A stretch of DNA of 64,000 nucleotides, taken from assembly GCF_002221525.1 (NCBI RefSeq), contig NZ_CP011028.1:3111001-3175000 (forward strand), written 5' to 3'. The stretch comes from Pseudoalteromonas espejiana DSM 9414 (GTDB lineage Bacteria; Pseudomonadota; Gammaproteobacteria; Enterobacterales; Alteromonadaceae). The notes under the pieces are model-generated. The model saw nothing but the letters and a program-made list of their open reading frames with translations, had not been told where the DNA came from and did not search any database. Position 1 is the first letter of the stretch, and each line of letters starts with the position of its first letter. Shown here piece by piece: positions 23,761 to 33,735 of this stretch. The translations under genes and the position numbers were made by a program.

Positions 23761-26258
23761 GTATTGTTTGCTCCTGAGCTATTACGTTTACGGGCGTTTT
23801 TGCCTGGTCTTTTAGGCTTTTTAACTGCCTTTTTTTTCGGTTTTTTCTTTGCGGTTGTTTCAGCGGCTTTTTTACCTGCTGGCTTGGCGCCAGATTTACC
23901 CGCTGGTTTACCTTTGTTTTTACTGGCTGGCTTTTTATCGCCTTTAGGTTTCTCATCGCTAGATGAATGCTTACCTGGAATTTTACCAGCCTTAAGCTGA
24001 GCTCTTACACTTGCTGGTGCATGGCTTGATTTACCTCGCCCTGCACTTTTTGGCCCACCACGACGACGTGCGTATCTGTCTTGTGGTGCATCGCCATTAA
24101 GCGTTAGGTTAATGCGGCGCTCATCTAAGCTTACCGACGCCACTTGCACAGTAACTTTGTCGCCAAGGCGATAAACAGTATGAGTGTGCTCACCAATTAA
24201 GGTGTGTTTAGCCGCATCGTGCTGGAAGTATTCGTCGCCTAAATTAGTAACATGAATTAGCCCGTCGATTTGTAAATCGTCTAGGCGTATAAATAAACCA
24301 AAATTAGTAACCGATGAAATAACCCCGTTGAACTCCTCGCCCACGTGGTCTTGCATAAATTCACATTTAAGCCAGTCGGCTACTTCGCGAGTTGCATCAT
24401 CTGCGCGGCGCTCTGTGGTAGAACACTGCTCGCCAAGTTGGTCTACTTCATCGTCGGTGTACGCATACGCGCCCGATGTTTGTTGGCCTTGCGCCTTAAT
24501 TACCGCTTTAATTGCGCGGTGAACCACTAAATCAGGGTAACGACGAATAGGCGATGTAAAGTGAGCATACGCAGGTAATGCTAAACCAAAGTGGCCTATA
24601 TTATCTGGCTGGTAAACCGCTTGCTTCATTGAGCGAAGTAGCATGGTTTGAATAAGCTCGGCCTCTGGGCGGTCGCCTAAGCGTGCCAATACTTGGGTAA
24701 TTTCTTTTGGTGTTGGCTCATCGCTTAATGTGCTTTGAATACCAAGCTCACCTAAAAACTGCGTAAAGTTACCTAGTTTTTCTTGATCAGGCTCGTCGTG
24801 TACACGGTACAAGGCGCTTGCTTCGTGTTTTTCTAATATTTTAGCCGCCGATACGTTGGCTAAAATCATACATTCTTCAATCAGTTTGTGCGCATCGTTA
24901 CGAATAACCGGCACAATTGACTCTATTTTACGATGAGCATTAAATACAAAACGTGTTTCGAGTGTTTCAAATTCAATAGCACCACGGGTTTGACGCGCCG
25001 ATTTAAGCGCCATATACATTTGCTGTAAATCAGTTAAATGTGGCACAACTGAGGCGTATTCTTCACGTAGTTTTTCATCACCTTGCAAAATAGCATTTAC
25101 TTTGGTGTAAGTTAAACGTGCGTGCGAGTTCATAACGGCTTCGTAAAACTTGTACCCTGAAAGCTTACCCGCATCCGAAATTGTCATTTCGGCAACCATA
25201 CATAAACGGTCTACTTTTGGGTTAAGCGAACATAAACCGTTAGACAGCACTTTAGGCAGCATAGGTATTACTTGCTCAGGAAAATACACTGAGTTACCGC
25301 GTGCGATTGCTTCTTTATTAAGTGGCGTGTTCATGCCTACGTAATGCGATACATCGGCAATAGCTACCCATAAACGCCATCCGCCTGACTTTTTACGCTC
25401 ACAATAAACGGCGTCATCAAAGTCGCGTGCGTCTTCGCCATCTATGGTTACAAGCGGTAGGTCGCGTAAATCTACACGGCCTTGTTTGTCGGCTTCTTCA
25501 ACAAATTCGCCAAGGTGGGCAACTTGTTTTTCTACTTCTTCAGGCCACACATGCGGTATATCGTGATTACGCAGTGCCACTTCAATTTCCATACCCGGCG
25601 CTAAGTGCTCACCCAGTACGTCAATAATTTTACCTACCGCGTTCATGTTACGGCTAGGGTTTTGCGTAATTTGCACTTGCACCATTTGGTTATGGCGCGC
25701 GCCGTTTTCACTACCCGGAAGGATTATAATATCTTGGGTAATACGTGGGTCTTCTGCGACTACAACTGCAATGCCATGTTCAACAAAATAACGCCCTACA
25801 ATAGGTGCGCGCTCGTTGGTAAGTACTTTAATTATGCGGGCATCACATTTTGAACCCGAGCCACGCTTTGTGCCTTTAGCAAGTACTATGTCGCCGTGCA
25901 GCACCATGTTCATTTGATGCTTGGCTATAAACCAATCTTTGCTCTCGCCTTCAACTTCTAAAAAGCCAAAACCGTCTCTGTGGCCAATTACTTTGCCTTT
26001 AGTTAAACCGGCTTCGTCAATTAGGGCGTAGCATTTAAACTTGTTAAAATACAACTGGCCGTCGCGTTCCATAGCTCGAAGGCGACGCTTAAATGCAATT
26101 TGGCGCTCGGTGTCGTTTACCGCTAGTTCATCACATAACTGTGTGTAATTAGCTGGTTTTGAACGCTCTTGAAGGTGAGTAAGTATAAACTCACGACTAG
26201 GGACTGGGTTTTCGTACTTTTCTTGTTCTCGGCTGAGATTTGGATCTTGGTTTGACAT
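23757..26258 (-). CDS. rnr: Ribonuclease R
   Basis: 833 residues. N-terminal HTH ([20 protein letters not shown]), cold-shock OB folds (about 75-240), RNB catalytic domain with the Asp cluster in [15 protein letters not shown] near residue 280, an S1 domain ([20 protein letters not shown]) and a long Lys/Ala/Gly-rich tail from about residue 735 ([15 protein letters not shown] and similar). It is a 3'-5' exoribonuclease that degrades structured RNA; the basic tail assists duplex unwinding. First gene of the rnr-rlmB operon. Its low-complexity tail creates several long shadow frames on the opposite strand. Confidence 0.96.
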   Translation of the reverse strand: MSNQDPNLSREQEKYENPVPSREFILTHLQERSKPANYTQLCDELAVNDTERQIAFKRRLRAMERDGQLYFNKFKCYALIDEAGLTKGKVIGHRDGFGFLEVEGESKDWFIAKHQMNMVLHGDIVLAKGTKRGSGSKCDARIIKVLTNERAPIVGRYFVEHGIAVVVAEDPRITQDIIILPGSENGARHNQMVQVQITQNPSRNMNAVGKIIDVLGEHLAPGMEIEVALRNHDIPHVWPEEVEKQVAHLGEFVEEADKQGRVDLRDLPLVTIDGEDARDFDDAVYCERKKSGGWRLWVAIADVSHYVGMNTPLNKEAIARGNSVYFPEQVIPMLPKVLSNGLCSLNPKVDRLCMVAEMTISDAGKLSGYKFYEAVMNSHARLTYTKVNAILQGDEKLREEYASVVPHLTDLQQMYMALKSARQTRGAIEFETLETRFVFNAHRKIESIVPVIRNDAHKLIEECMILANVSAAKILEKHEASALYRVHDEPDQEKLGNFTQFLGELGIQSTLSDEPTPKEITQVLARLGDRPEAELIQTMLLRSMKQAVYQPDNIGHFGLALPAYAHFTSPIRRYPDLVVHRAIKAVIKAQGQQTSGAYAYTDDEVDQLGEQCSTTERRADDATREVADWLKCEFMQDHVGEEFNGVISSVTNFGLFIRLDDLQIDGLIHVTNLGDEYFQHDAAKHTLIGEHTHTVYRLGDKVTVQVASVSLDERRINLTLNGDAPQDRYARRRGGPKSAGRGKSSHAPASVRAQLKAGKIPGKHSSSDEKPKGDKKPASKNKGKPAGKSGAKPAGKKAAETTAKKKPKKKAVKKPKRPGKNARKRNSSGANNT

Positions 26259-26404
26259 TCACTATCTTGTTAGTTGGTTATGTAGGTATTTTAACCCATA
26301 TACGTAAAATGAGACAGGTAAAAGCGTATGAAACTTTTAATAAACCGCGTTAATAAGTAAAACATACGCTTGTGGGGCTTAATCACCACTTAATGTAAGG
26401 GCGT

Positions 26405-27019
26405 TTACAACCAGCCTTTTTGCTTTGCAATACGTGCTGCATCTACTCGGTTTGTGGCATTAAGCTTAGCTATTGCATCTGATAAGTAATTACGCGTGGT
26501 GCCTTCACTTATAAATAACTGCTTGGCTATGTCGCTTGTTTTAAGGCCATCGCTTGCAAGTTTTAATGCTTTGCGCTCTTTATCGGTGAGAGGGTCGGCA
26601 TCATCAAGTGCGTTTATGGCAAGCTCTGGGTCAATAACCTTTTGCCCTTGCATTACTTTTTTTAGCGCGTTTATTAGCTCATCGCTTGGTGCTTCTTTTA
26701 GTATAAAACCTTTAACACCTGCACTTAACGAGCGCCTAATGTAACCCGCACGCGAAAACGTAGTCATTATTACCATTTTTATTGCTGGGAACTTTTCGGC
26801 TATACGCTCGCTAAGCTCGATACCATTCATGCTTGGCATTTCGATATCGGTTAATATTATATCTGGCAAAGCGTTGTCGCTAAGCGCATTTATGGCTTTA
26901 AGCGCATCTTGGCCATTACTTGATTGGCCTATTACCTCAATATTAAAATCAAGGCTTAGCAAAGCGGCTACTGCGTCGCGCACCAGTGCTTGATCTTCCA
27001 CTAAATATACTTTGATCAT
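26405..27019 (-). CDS. NarL/FixJ-type response regulator
   Basis: 204 residues. Receiver domain 1-120 with acidic pair ED at 8-9, phospho-acceptor Asp in DIILTDIEMPSMNGIE near residue 56 and Lys in FILKEAP. LuxR-type HTH at 140-204 (LTDKERKALKLASDGLKTSD, IAKQLFISEGTTRNYLSDAI). Its start overlaps the stop of the histidine kinase gene by 4 nt, so the two form a cognate pair. Similar to DesR/LiaR-like regulators; the regulon is unknown. Confidence 0.9.
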   Translation of the reverse strand: MIKVYLVEDQALVRDAVAALLSLDFNIEVIGQSSNGQDALKAINALSDNALPDIILTDIEMPSMNGIELSERIAEKFPAIKMVIMTTFSRAGYIRRSLSAGVKGFILKEAPSDELINALKKVMQGQKVIDPELAINALDDADPLTDKERKALKLASDGLKTSDIAKQLFISEGTTRNYLSDAIAKLNATNRVDAARIAKQKGWL

Positions 27020-28119
27020 TGTAAATCCTTAGCTGTAATTGGCAGCATTACATTTAAAGTAAACTTATCGCCACAGGTGTAAGTGGCACTGCCATTAAGT
27101 TGCTGTGCACGCTCTTTAATACCGTTTAGGCCATTACCAGCGTTTAATGAGGTACAAGGGGCGTTATCAGTTACGGTTATAAGTAATTGTTGCGGCGTTT
27201 GCTCAATATTAATTTCGCAATTTTTTGTACTGCTATGGCGCAATAAATTAGTGACTGCTTCTTTGATTATAAGCCCAGCTATGCCTTCAACTTTAGCGGG
27301 TAAGGTATTTAATATAACGTTAAAGGTAACGTTAAACTCTTGCTCAATAAGCCTTTGTTTAAGCTGCGCTATTTGGCTTACTAAATTGAGTTGTTTTAAA
27401 TCGCTTACTGCATTTCTTACATCGCTAAGTAACTGCCTAGCTAAATCGGCTACTTGGGCAATTTCGTTATTTGCTTGTTCGTATCGCTCGCCTTGATTCA
27501 GCTTATTAGCAAGCTCAGCTTTTAACGCAATAGAGGAAAGCGAGTGACCTAAAATGTCGTGGAGGTCGCGGGCTATTCGCTCACGCTCTGCAATAGCGGC
27601 TAACTGCTCTAATTGATTAGCGCTTTCTTGCTCGCGCATTTTATGCAGTCGCTCTTTTTGACTAGCTATACCAAAAGCAAATAATGCGGCTGAAATTAAT
27701 AATGTGCCCGCTAAAAAATATTTTACGTTTTCCATATCAGCTAAGTAGGCGCTTAATAACACAGTAAAAGCAATACCAAACACTGCGTATACCCTGTGCC
27801 TTTTACTATACGATTCACCCGCTATAAAAGTGATAAACCCGTATAAGGTAGACGTGCCTGTGGTATAAAATGTAGCGCTAAAACAAACCACTAGCATCAT
27901 TATAAACAGTGTAGTTATTGATTTTGTTTCACAGTTCATGGCTTTGATGTAAAGCAAAATAAATACAATGTAAAACGCTACACTCATTACAATTGTATTT
28001 ACCGGCAAGTGCGATAAATTAAAAAGCGTGGGTAATAAATAAAACCCCGTAAAAATTAACGGCGCGTATTGCCAAAACTTTTTATCTGCTGGTTTTGAAA
28101 GTGTATTTTGTTCACTCAT
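27016..28119 (-). CDS. DesK/NarX-like sensor histidine kinase
   Basis: 367 residues. Four to six transmembrane helices to about residue 150, no large periplasmic domain, then a coiled-coil linker and HisKA_3 with the phospho-accepting His in RERIARDLHDILGHSLSSIA. A HATPase domain follows (N box IIKEAVTNLLRHS, G box GNGLNGIKERAQQL). The topology resembles DesK-type sensors that read membrane state. It is translationally coupled on both sides: start overlapping the 56-residue membrane protein (28116-28119) and stop overlapping the regulator gene. Confidence 0.9.
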   Translation of the reverse strand: MSEQNTLSKPADKKFWQYAPLIFTGFYLLPTLFNLSHLPVNTIVMSVAFYIVFILLYIKAMNCETKSITTLFIMMLVVCFSATFYTTGTSTLYGFITFIAGESYSKRHRVYAVFGIAFTVLLSAYLADMENVKYFLAGTLLISAALFAFGIASQKERLHKMREQESANQLEQLAAIAERERIARDLHDILGHSLSSIALKAELANKLNQGERYEQANNEIAQVADLARQLLSDVRNAVSDLKQLNLVSQIAQLKQRLIEQEFNVTFNVILNTLPAKVEGIAGLIIKEAVTNLLRHSSTKNCEINIEQTPQQLLITVTDNAPCTSLNAGNGLNGIKERAQQLNGSATYTCGDKFTLNVMLPITAKDLQ

Positions 28120-28286
28120 ATCAATACCTCTACGTTATTATTTTTATTTAAAGCACTATTTTTATTAATAAATATAAATAACACAAAAAAGGTAACGAGT
28201 ATAAAGTAATCATTTATTGAAGCACTAAAACTTAATGAATCTAAAAACTCGCTAATAGTTAGGCTTATTAAAACTAATGTATTCAT
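28116..28286 (-). CDS. 56-residue membrane protein leading the two-component operon
   Basis: Starts at ATG 28286-28284 behind a strong GGAGGTTGCT; longer starts upstream have no ribosome site. It has two hydrophobic stretches (NTLVLISLTISEFLDSL; DYFILVTFFVLFIFINK) and a charged tail KNNNVEVLI, and its TGA overlaps the kinase ATG. No family recognised. The position suggests a small accessory that tunes or anchors the kinase. Confidence 0.6.
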   Translation of the reverse strand: MNTLVLISLTISEFLDSLSFSASINDYFILVTFFVLFIFINKNSALNKNNNVEVLI

Positions 28287-28442
28287 AGCAACCTCCAAGT
28301 AAGTAAGGTAACTATGCCAAAGCTCAAAATTAATAAGAGTGTGAAATGTCATTAACTTTGCTGACAATTGTCATGTTTTAAAAATTTCATTATTTGTGTA
28401 CCCGCCCAGTGATAACATAATAAAAAAGGAGATGATGTTTAC

Positions 28443-29309
28443 ATGAAGCCAGAACAGCAGAGTTTAATTTACCTACATATTGCCGTGTTACTTTTTGGAG
28501 GGACTGCCCTATTTGCAAAGTTAATAGGGTTAAATGCAATTGATATTACGGTCTACCGCACGGCAATTGCTGGCATGGCACTTTTGGCGATGCTGTATTT
28601 TCAAAAAAAACAAATAAAACTACATAAAACAAAAGACTATTTTATAGCCTTATTGTTAGGTGTTGCGGTAGGTACACATTGGGTTACCTATTTTGCAGGT
28701 ATGCAAATGGCAGGCGTTACCGTGGGCATGCTGGCCTTTTTTAGCTACCCAGTAATGACGGTATTTTTAGAGCCTTTATTTAATAAAAGTCGGCCACAAT
28801 CAAAAGATATTATAAGTGCCGCAGTGGTAATTGTGGGCATTTATTTACTAGTGCCCACGGCCGATATAGGTGACGATGTAACGCTAGGTATAATTATGGG
28901 AATAATATCGGCTTTATTTTTTTCTTTAAGAAACATTACTCACAAGCGCTATTTTAGCCAATATGGCGGCCCGCAAACTATGTTTTATCAAACCCTAGTA
29001 GCAAGCTTAATGTTGTGCGTATTTATAGAAGTACCAATATATGAAGTGGGCAATCATGACCTTATTTTAATAGCCGTAGCGGGTATTATTTTTACTGCTA
29101 CACCGCATTCATTGTTTGCAGCCAGTTTAGCGCATTTATCGGCGGCTACTGCGGGTTTAATTTCTTGCTTACAACCATTGTACGGTACACTACTTGCCGT
29201 AATTATTGTGCATGAACGCCCTTCAGTAATGACTTTAATAGGTGGAGCATTAATTGTAAGCGCAGCATGTTTTGAAACCTGGTCTATTACTAAAAAGGCT
29301 AAAAAATGA
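28443..29309 (+). CDS. DMT-superfamily (EamA) transporter
   Basis: 288 residues, ten hydrophobic helices in two EamA repeats (LHIAVLLFGGTALFAKLIGL; GIIMGIISALFFSLRNITHK). EamA permeases usually export metabolites or amino acids; the substrate here cannot be read from the sequence. GGAGA lies 13 nt before the ATG. Its TGA overlaps the ATG of the phosphodiesterase gene, so the two are co-translated. Confidence 0.88.
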   Translation: MKPEQQSLIYLHIAVLLFGGTALFAKLIGLNAIDITVYRTAIAGMALLAMLYFQKKQIKLHKTKDYFIALLLGVAVGTHWVTYFAGMQMAGVTVGMLAFFSYPVMTVFLEPLFNKSRPQSKDIISAAVVIVGIYLLVPTADIGDDVTLGIIMGIISALFFSLRNITHKRYFSQYGGPQTMFYQTLVASLMLCVFIEVPIYEVGNHDLILIAVAGIIFTATPHSLFAASLAHLSAATAGLISCLQPLYGTLLAVIIVHERPSVMTLIGGALIVSAACFETWSITKKAKK

Positions 29310-30007
29310 AAATTTTTGCACATCGCGGTGCCAGTGGCGACTTTCCTGAAAATACCAAAAGCGCGATTTTAGAAGCATTAAAAGTAGGTGTTGATGGCAT
29401 AGAAGTTGATATTCAAAGTGCAATTGATAACTACATGCTAATACACGACTCTTGGCTTGATAGAACCACCAGCGGGCAAGGTAAAGTAAGCGACTTTACA
29501 GCGCAGCAACTTAGCAGCCTTGATGCGGGTAACGGTGAGCAAATACCTACACTTCAGCAGTTACTCGATTGGAACAATAATAAAACCTTACTTAATATAG
29601 AACTTAAACACGCGTTTGAGCTTGAAAAGTTTGCAGACATTTTAATAAGCAATATTGAAAAAGGCGTTATTTCGAAAAGTAATATTTTAGTGTCGTCGTT
29701 TGATCATCATCAAATTCACTGGCTTAAAAATGCGTTACCGTGGTTAAACATTGGCGCACTCACGTCATCAATTCCGTTAAATTACGCAAAATTTGCGCAA
29801 GAACTCAATGCCTTTAGTGTTCATGTAGATAAGAGCTTTGTAAATAAAGCCTTTGTAGATGATGCCATAGACCGTGGATTACAAGTGTATGCGTACACCG
29901 TAGACAAGCCTGAAGATATAGCACATATGCTAAAAATAGGTGTACATGGCATTTTTACTAACTACCCTGCTATAGCAAAAAAATATTTAGCCAACACGAT
30001 TACTTGA
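29306..30007 (+). CDS. Glycerophosphodiester phosphodiesterase
   Basis: 233 residues, GDPD TIM-barrel. Catalytic signature HRGASGDFPENTKSA at residue 5, metal-binding EVDIQ, second His in IHDSWLDRTTSGQGKV, ELKHAF, and the terminal VYAYTVDKPEDI..GVHGIFTNYP. Cytosolic (no signal peptide), like UgpQ; it cleaves glycerophosphodiesters to glycerol-3-phosphate and alcohols. Coupled to the EamA gene, which may import or export a related metabolite. Confidence 0.92.
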   Translation: MKIFAHRGASGDFPENTKSAILEALKVGVDGIEVDIQSAIDNYMLIHDSWLDRTTSGQGKVSDFTAQQLSSLDAGNGEQIPTLQQLLDWNNNKTLLNIELKHAFELEKFADILISNIEKGVISKSNILVSSFDHHQIHWLKNALPWLNIGALTSSIPLNYAKFAQELNAFSVHVDKSFVNKAFVDDAIDRGLQVYAYTVDKPEDIAHMLKIGVHGIFTNYPAIAKKYLANTIT

Positions 30008-30066
30008 GTTAACTGAGAGTTAGTCAATAATCTACATATAAAGTATCTATATTAGGTAAGCAATAA

Positions 30067-31284
30067 ATGAGTAGTGTGATGCAAGTTTATAATTATATTG
30101 AGCAAACATTTTTTTATACGCTAACACGTAAAATTGTCGGTAATTTAAGCTTTGTATTTTTGTTTCAAGCTATTACGTTATTTTGGCTGTACCAAAGCCT
30201 TAGCGAGCAACACAATACCACTGCTTTTTGGCTACTTAGCGTAGTAATTGTAGCCGGCTTTATATTTACTATATTTTATATGCGTTACCTTATTGTGCGC
30301 CCAGTTACCGCAATGCGCGATACTTTAATAAACATTAACCAGCAAGATGCTAATTTAGCTGCAAATTTACCGCAGTTTTCGTATGACGAATTTAGAGATT
30401 TAAGCACACAATACAATATATTTACCAATCACCTGAGCGACCTACTTAGCACTACGCATGCAAGTGCTAAAGCCAGCGAATTAAGTAATGTTGATGTAAA
30501 TACCGCTATGCAAAATACACAGCAATTAAGCGAGCAACAAACACATTTAAGTCACAGCATTATTAGCGCAAGTAACCAAATAACACAAAGCTTAGAAAAC
30601 ATAGTTAGTAATACCGACAGCGTACATAGCGTAAATAACGAGCATTTAGGCTTTGTTAAACTCTCTGCTGAGGAGCTTGCAAGCTTAGTGAGCCAAGTAT
30701 CGCTTATCGGTAATATGCTGCAAAGTTTTTCTAAAACGGTCTCGGGGCTTAAAGAAAACAGTGAAAATATACGCAGCATTTTAAAAATGGTTGAAGAATT
30801 TTCGGATCAAACTAACTTATTGGCACTAAATGCCGCCATTGAGGCGGCTCGTGCTGGTGAGGCAGGCAGAGGCTTTGCTGTAGTGGCCGATGAAGTGCGC
30901 ACGTTATCTGTAAAAGTAAGTGGTGCAACTCGCCAAATTAGCGACTTTATAACTCAAATGAATGAGCTCGTTAATGAAACCAATCAAGAAAGTGAGCAGT
31001 TAATTAATCACTCAAACACTGCACAAGCTGCCATTAGTGGCACCTCAAATGGCTTTGCTAATATGTTGAAGGAGTTTGAACAAAACCAATTACAGCTTCA
31101 ACAAATAGCCGATGCCGTACATATGTTGGAGCAGGCCCAAAATCAAACTCATCAATCGGTAGAGCAAATAGTTACCCTTGGTGAGCAAGCTAAAAACGCG
31201 ATTGATAACGCATTAAACAACAGCCAGCAATCTCATGCACTTAGCCAACAAACCCAACAGCAATTAAAGCGTTTTGTGCACTAA
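30067..31284 (+). CDS. Methyl-accepting chemotaxis protein without a large sensor domain
   Basis: 405 residues. Two transmembrane helices near 23-45 and 52-75 ([36 protein letters not shown]) are separated by fewer than ten residues, followed by HAMP and the MCP signalling domain. The hairpin tip reads [20 protein letters not shown] then [15 protein letters not shown]. With no periplasmic ligand domain it probably senses membrane or cytoplasmic state, or works with other receptors. Monocistronic, 59 nt after the phosphodiesterase gene. Confidence 0.9.
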   Translation: MSSVMQVYNYIEQTFFYTLTRKIVGNLSFVFLFQAITLFWLYQSLSEQHNTTAFWLLSVVIVAGFIFTIFYMRYLIVRPVTAMRDTLININQQDANLAANLPQFSYDEFRDLSTQYNIFTNHLSDLLSTTHASAKASELSNVDVNTAMQNTQQLSEQQTHLSHSIISASNQITQSLENIVSNTDSVHSVNNEHLGFVKLSAEELASLVSQVSLIGNMLQSFSKTVSGLKENSENIRSILKMVEEFSDQTNLLALNAAIEAARAGEAGRGFAVVADEVRTLSVKVSGATRQISDFITQMNELVNETNQESEQLINHSNTAQAAISGTSNGFANMLKEFEQNQLQLQQIADAVHMLEQAQNQTHQSVEQIVTLGEQAKNAIDNALNNSQQSHALSQQTQQQLKRFVH

Positions 31285-31383
31285 GGCGCTAATTACTTTA
31301 CTTTGTGAGGTTTAAATTATGTTTTACAAAGTTCAAAATGCGCCTACAAATATGTTAAATTACGCAGCCAAATATTCAAGTGT

Positions 31384-32526
31384 GTGAACTGTGTGAGCAA
31401 CCCTACCCCAAACTATAAACAACTAGCCCAACAAATAAAAACGTGGGGCCAAGAGCTTGGCTTTAGTGAGGTAGGCATTACCGACATTGATTTATCTAAG
31501 CACGAAGCGCAACTGCAACGTTGGCTAGATGCGGGTTACCATGGCTCGATGGATTATATGGCGGCACATGGCATGAAACGCGCTCGCCCTGCAGAGCTAG
31601 TCCCTGGCACTCAACGTGTTATTTCGGTAAAAATGAATTACCTCCCGCCCGATGCAAGCTTTGCTAAAACGCTTAAAAACACCGAACAAGCGTATATTAG
31701 CCGCTATGCGCTGGGGCGTGATTATCACAAATTAATGCGTAATCGTTTAAAAAAACTTGGCCAAAAAATAGAACAAGAAATTGGTAATTACGGCTTTAGA
31801 CCCTTTGTTGACTCAGCTCCCGTACTTGAACGACAGCTCGCTGAAAAAGCAGGCCTTGGTTGGCGAGGTAAACATTCCCTATTAATTAATCAAGAAGCGG
31901 GATCGTGGTTTTTTTTAGGCGAGTTATTTGTTGATTTACCTTTGCCAATTGATAACGAAAATACCTTTGAGGGCTGCGGTAAATGCGTAGCCTGTATTAC
32001 GCTTTGTCCAACAGGTGCAATTGTAGAGCCTTATGTGGTTGATGCACGTAAGTGTATTTCGTATTTAACTATTGAGCACCAAGGTCCTATACCAGAGCAA
32101 TACAGAACATTATTAGGTAACCGTATTTATGGTTGCGACGACTGCCAATTAGTTTGCCCTTGGAATCGCTACGGACAAATAACCGATGAGCAAGACTTTC
32201 ACCCGCGAACTCAATTAAAAAATAAAGACTTACTTGAACTATTTGCTTGGGATGAAGCCACGTTTTTAAAAAATACTGAGGGAAGCCCTATACGCCGTAT
32301 TGGGCATGAGCGTTGGTTACGCAATATAGCAATTGGTTTAGGCAACGCAGACTTTAGCCCAAACATTATCAGCGCGCTGGAAGATAAACGTAGTAATAGC
32401 TCAGAGCTAGTAATAGAGCATATAGATTGGGCGCTTGAGCAGCAAAATGATAAACAACGTAAGCAACTGCGAAAAACACAGCGCCTAATAAGAATTGTAG
32501 AAAAAGGCTTGCCCCGCGATGCTTAA
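31384..32526 (+). CDS. queG: Epoxyqueuosine reductase
   Basis: 380 residues. It has the cobalamin-dependent QueG fold with two ferredoxin-like 4Fe-4S motifs (CGKCVACITLCPTGAI and CDDCQLVCPWNRY), the conserved FVDSAPVLERQLAEKAGLGW segment and ARDCISYLT-like ARKCISYLTIEHQG. It catalyses the last step of queuosine synthesis in tRNA anticodons. The start is uncertain: GTG 31384 or GTG 31393, neither with a strong ribosome site. Alone, convergent with the response regulator. Confidence 0.94.
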   Translation: MNCVSNPTPNYKQLAQQIKTWGQELGFSEVGITDIDLSKHEAQLQRWLDAGYHGSMDYMAAHGMKRARPAELVPGTQRVISVKMNYLPPDASFAKTLKNTEQAYISRYALGRDYHKLMRNRLKKLGQKIEQEIGNYGFRPFVDSAPVLERQLAEKAGLGWRGKHSLLINQEAGSWFFLGELFVDLPLPIDNENTFEGCGKCVACITLCPTGAIVEPYVVDARKCISYLTIEHQGPIPEQYRTLLGNRIYGCDDCQLVCPWNRYGQITDEQDFHPRTQLKNKDLLELFAWDEATFLKNTEGSPIRRIGHERWLRNIAIGLGNADFSPNIISALEDKRSNSSELVIEHIDWALEQQNDKQRKQLRKTQRLIRIVEKGLPRDA

Positions 32527-32559
32527 CATAGCAACGTAAGCCTATTTAAAGTGGTTACA

Positions 32560-33687
32560 TTAACCTTTTAATAAAACCGATAAGTCTTGCTCAATTTCAG
32601 CAAAGGCTTCTTTTACCTGTTTAACCGACTCTTCTCTGGCAATAGAGTTTTGAATTGTTTCATCTACTTTTTTGTAAATAAATATCTCTTGGTCTTCGTC
32701 TAGCCCCATAGTCGGAATACGCACTTCTAAGTCTTCTTGAAGCTGCTTAAATACTTTTTCGTTGCTTTGACGATTATCATTTAGCAAGCCAATTAAACCA
32801 TGAAACTTACTGTGCACAGCACTTGCCACGTCATTCAGTTTTTGCTGCTGTGACTCGAGCATTTGCTTAGTCATAATTGCACGTAACTGCTGCTCAGTAA
32901 CACTTACAATAAAGCAAACGTGGTCGCGTATGCGCCCATGTTTATCAGGGTCGTGATCAGGCATATTTAATATTAATAAGCTTATCATTTCGTAATTAAC
33001 GAGTATGCGGTGTGAAAATTCGTGCAATCGACCTTTGTTTTTAAGCATATCAAACAGCTCAATAACAATAGGTGAGCATACCCCATTTAGTGCAAAGTGC
33101 TCAATAGAGTCGCCATACCTAAATTCTACGTTGCTTTGTAAATCAAAGGTCTGTAGGCAATCGATTAAGGCTTTACCCAAATCTTGTGGATTATTAATAA
33201 AGCCTATGTTTTCAATGTAGTTAACTATTTGCCCCATTTCGCTACTATTAGCCATAGCGTTAAACGCGGTAGATGTTGCGTCTTCTACTTGTTTTTCGAG
33301 ACTGTGCTTTTCTATTAATACTTGGTTTAAATTTTTAAGCTTAGATTTAAGCTCATCGTGCCCAAAAGGTTTAACAATATAATCTTCGGCACCAACCGAA
33401 TACCCTTCCATACGCTCTTCGACAGTACCGCGCGCAGAAACAAACATCACAATGATATGCGCTGTATTAGGATTAGCTTTTAAAGCTTTACACACCTCGT
33501 AGCCATTCATCTGTGGCATACTTACATCAAGCAAAATCACTTGAGGCATATACCCTTCAACCATAGCTAAACACTCAGGACCACTGGTGGCTACTTGTAA
33601 TTCGAAATCTAGATCCTCTAAAATTTCTTCAATAATTTCAAGGTTGAAAGGTTCATCATCTACAGCAAGAATTTTAGTTAAGGCCAT
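32560..33687 (-). CDS. Response regulator with a long uncharacterised output domain
   Basis: 375 residues. Receiver at 1-125 with Asp in QVILLDVSMPQMNGYEVCKA near residue 54 and Lys in DYIVKPFGHDEL. A coiled coil follows, then a domain of about 230 residues (SSEMGQIVNYIENIGFINNP, ... LHEFSHRILVNYEMISLLIL) with helical periodicity and no DNA-binding or enzymatic motif I can name. Such proteins are often orphan regulators for biofilm or cyclic-nucleotide pathways, but none of those signatures is present. It lies 48 bp downstream of the histidine kinase gene and is the likely partner. Confidence 0.8.
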   Translation of the reverse strand: MALTKILAVDDEPFNLEIIEEILEDLDFELQVATSGPECLAMVEGYMPQVILLDVSMPQMNGYEVCKALKANPNTAHIIVMFVSARGTVEERMEGYSVGAEDYIVKPFGHDELKSKLKNLNQVLIEKHSLEKQVEDATSTAFNAMANSSEMGQIVNYIENIGFINNPQDLGKALIDCLQTFDLQSNVEFRYGDSIEHFALNGVCSPIVIELFDMLKNKGRLHEFSHRILVNYEMISLLILNMPDHDPDKHGRIRDHVCFIVSVTEQQLRAIMTKQMLESQQQKLNDVASAVHSKFHGLIGLLNDNRQSNEKVFKQLQEDLEVRIPTMGLDEDQEIFIYKKVDETIQNSIAREESVKQVKEAFAEIEQDLSVLLKG

Positions 33688-33735
33688 AATTTCTCATCCA
33701 ATTAAATATCATTTAAACATTAATTCCATATGTGA

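Noticed and set aside
23753..24000. Open frames on both strands over the rnr tail
   Set aside because: They are by-products of the Lys/Ala/Gly-rich repeats encoding the RNase R C-terminus and lack ribosome sites.
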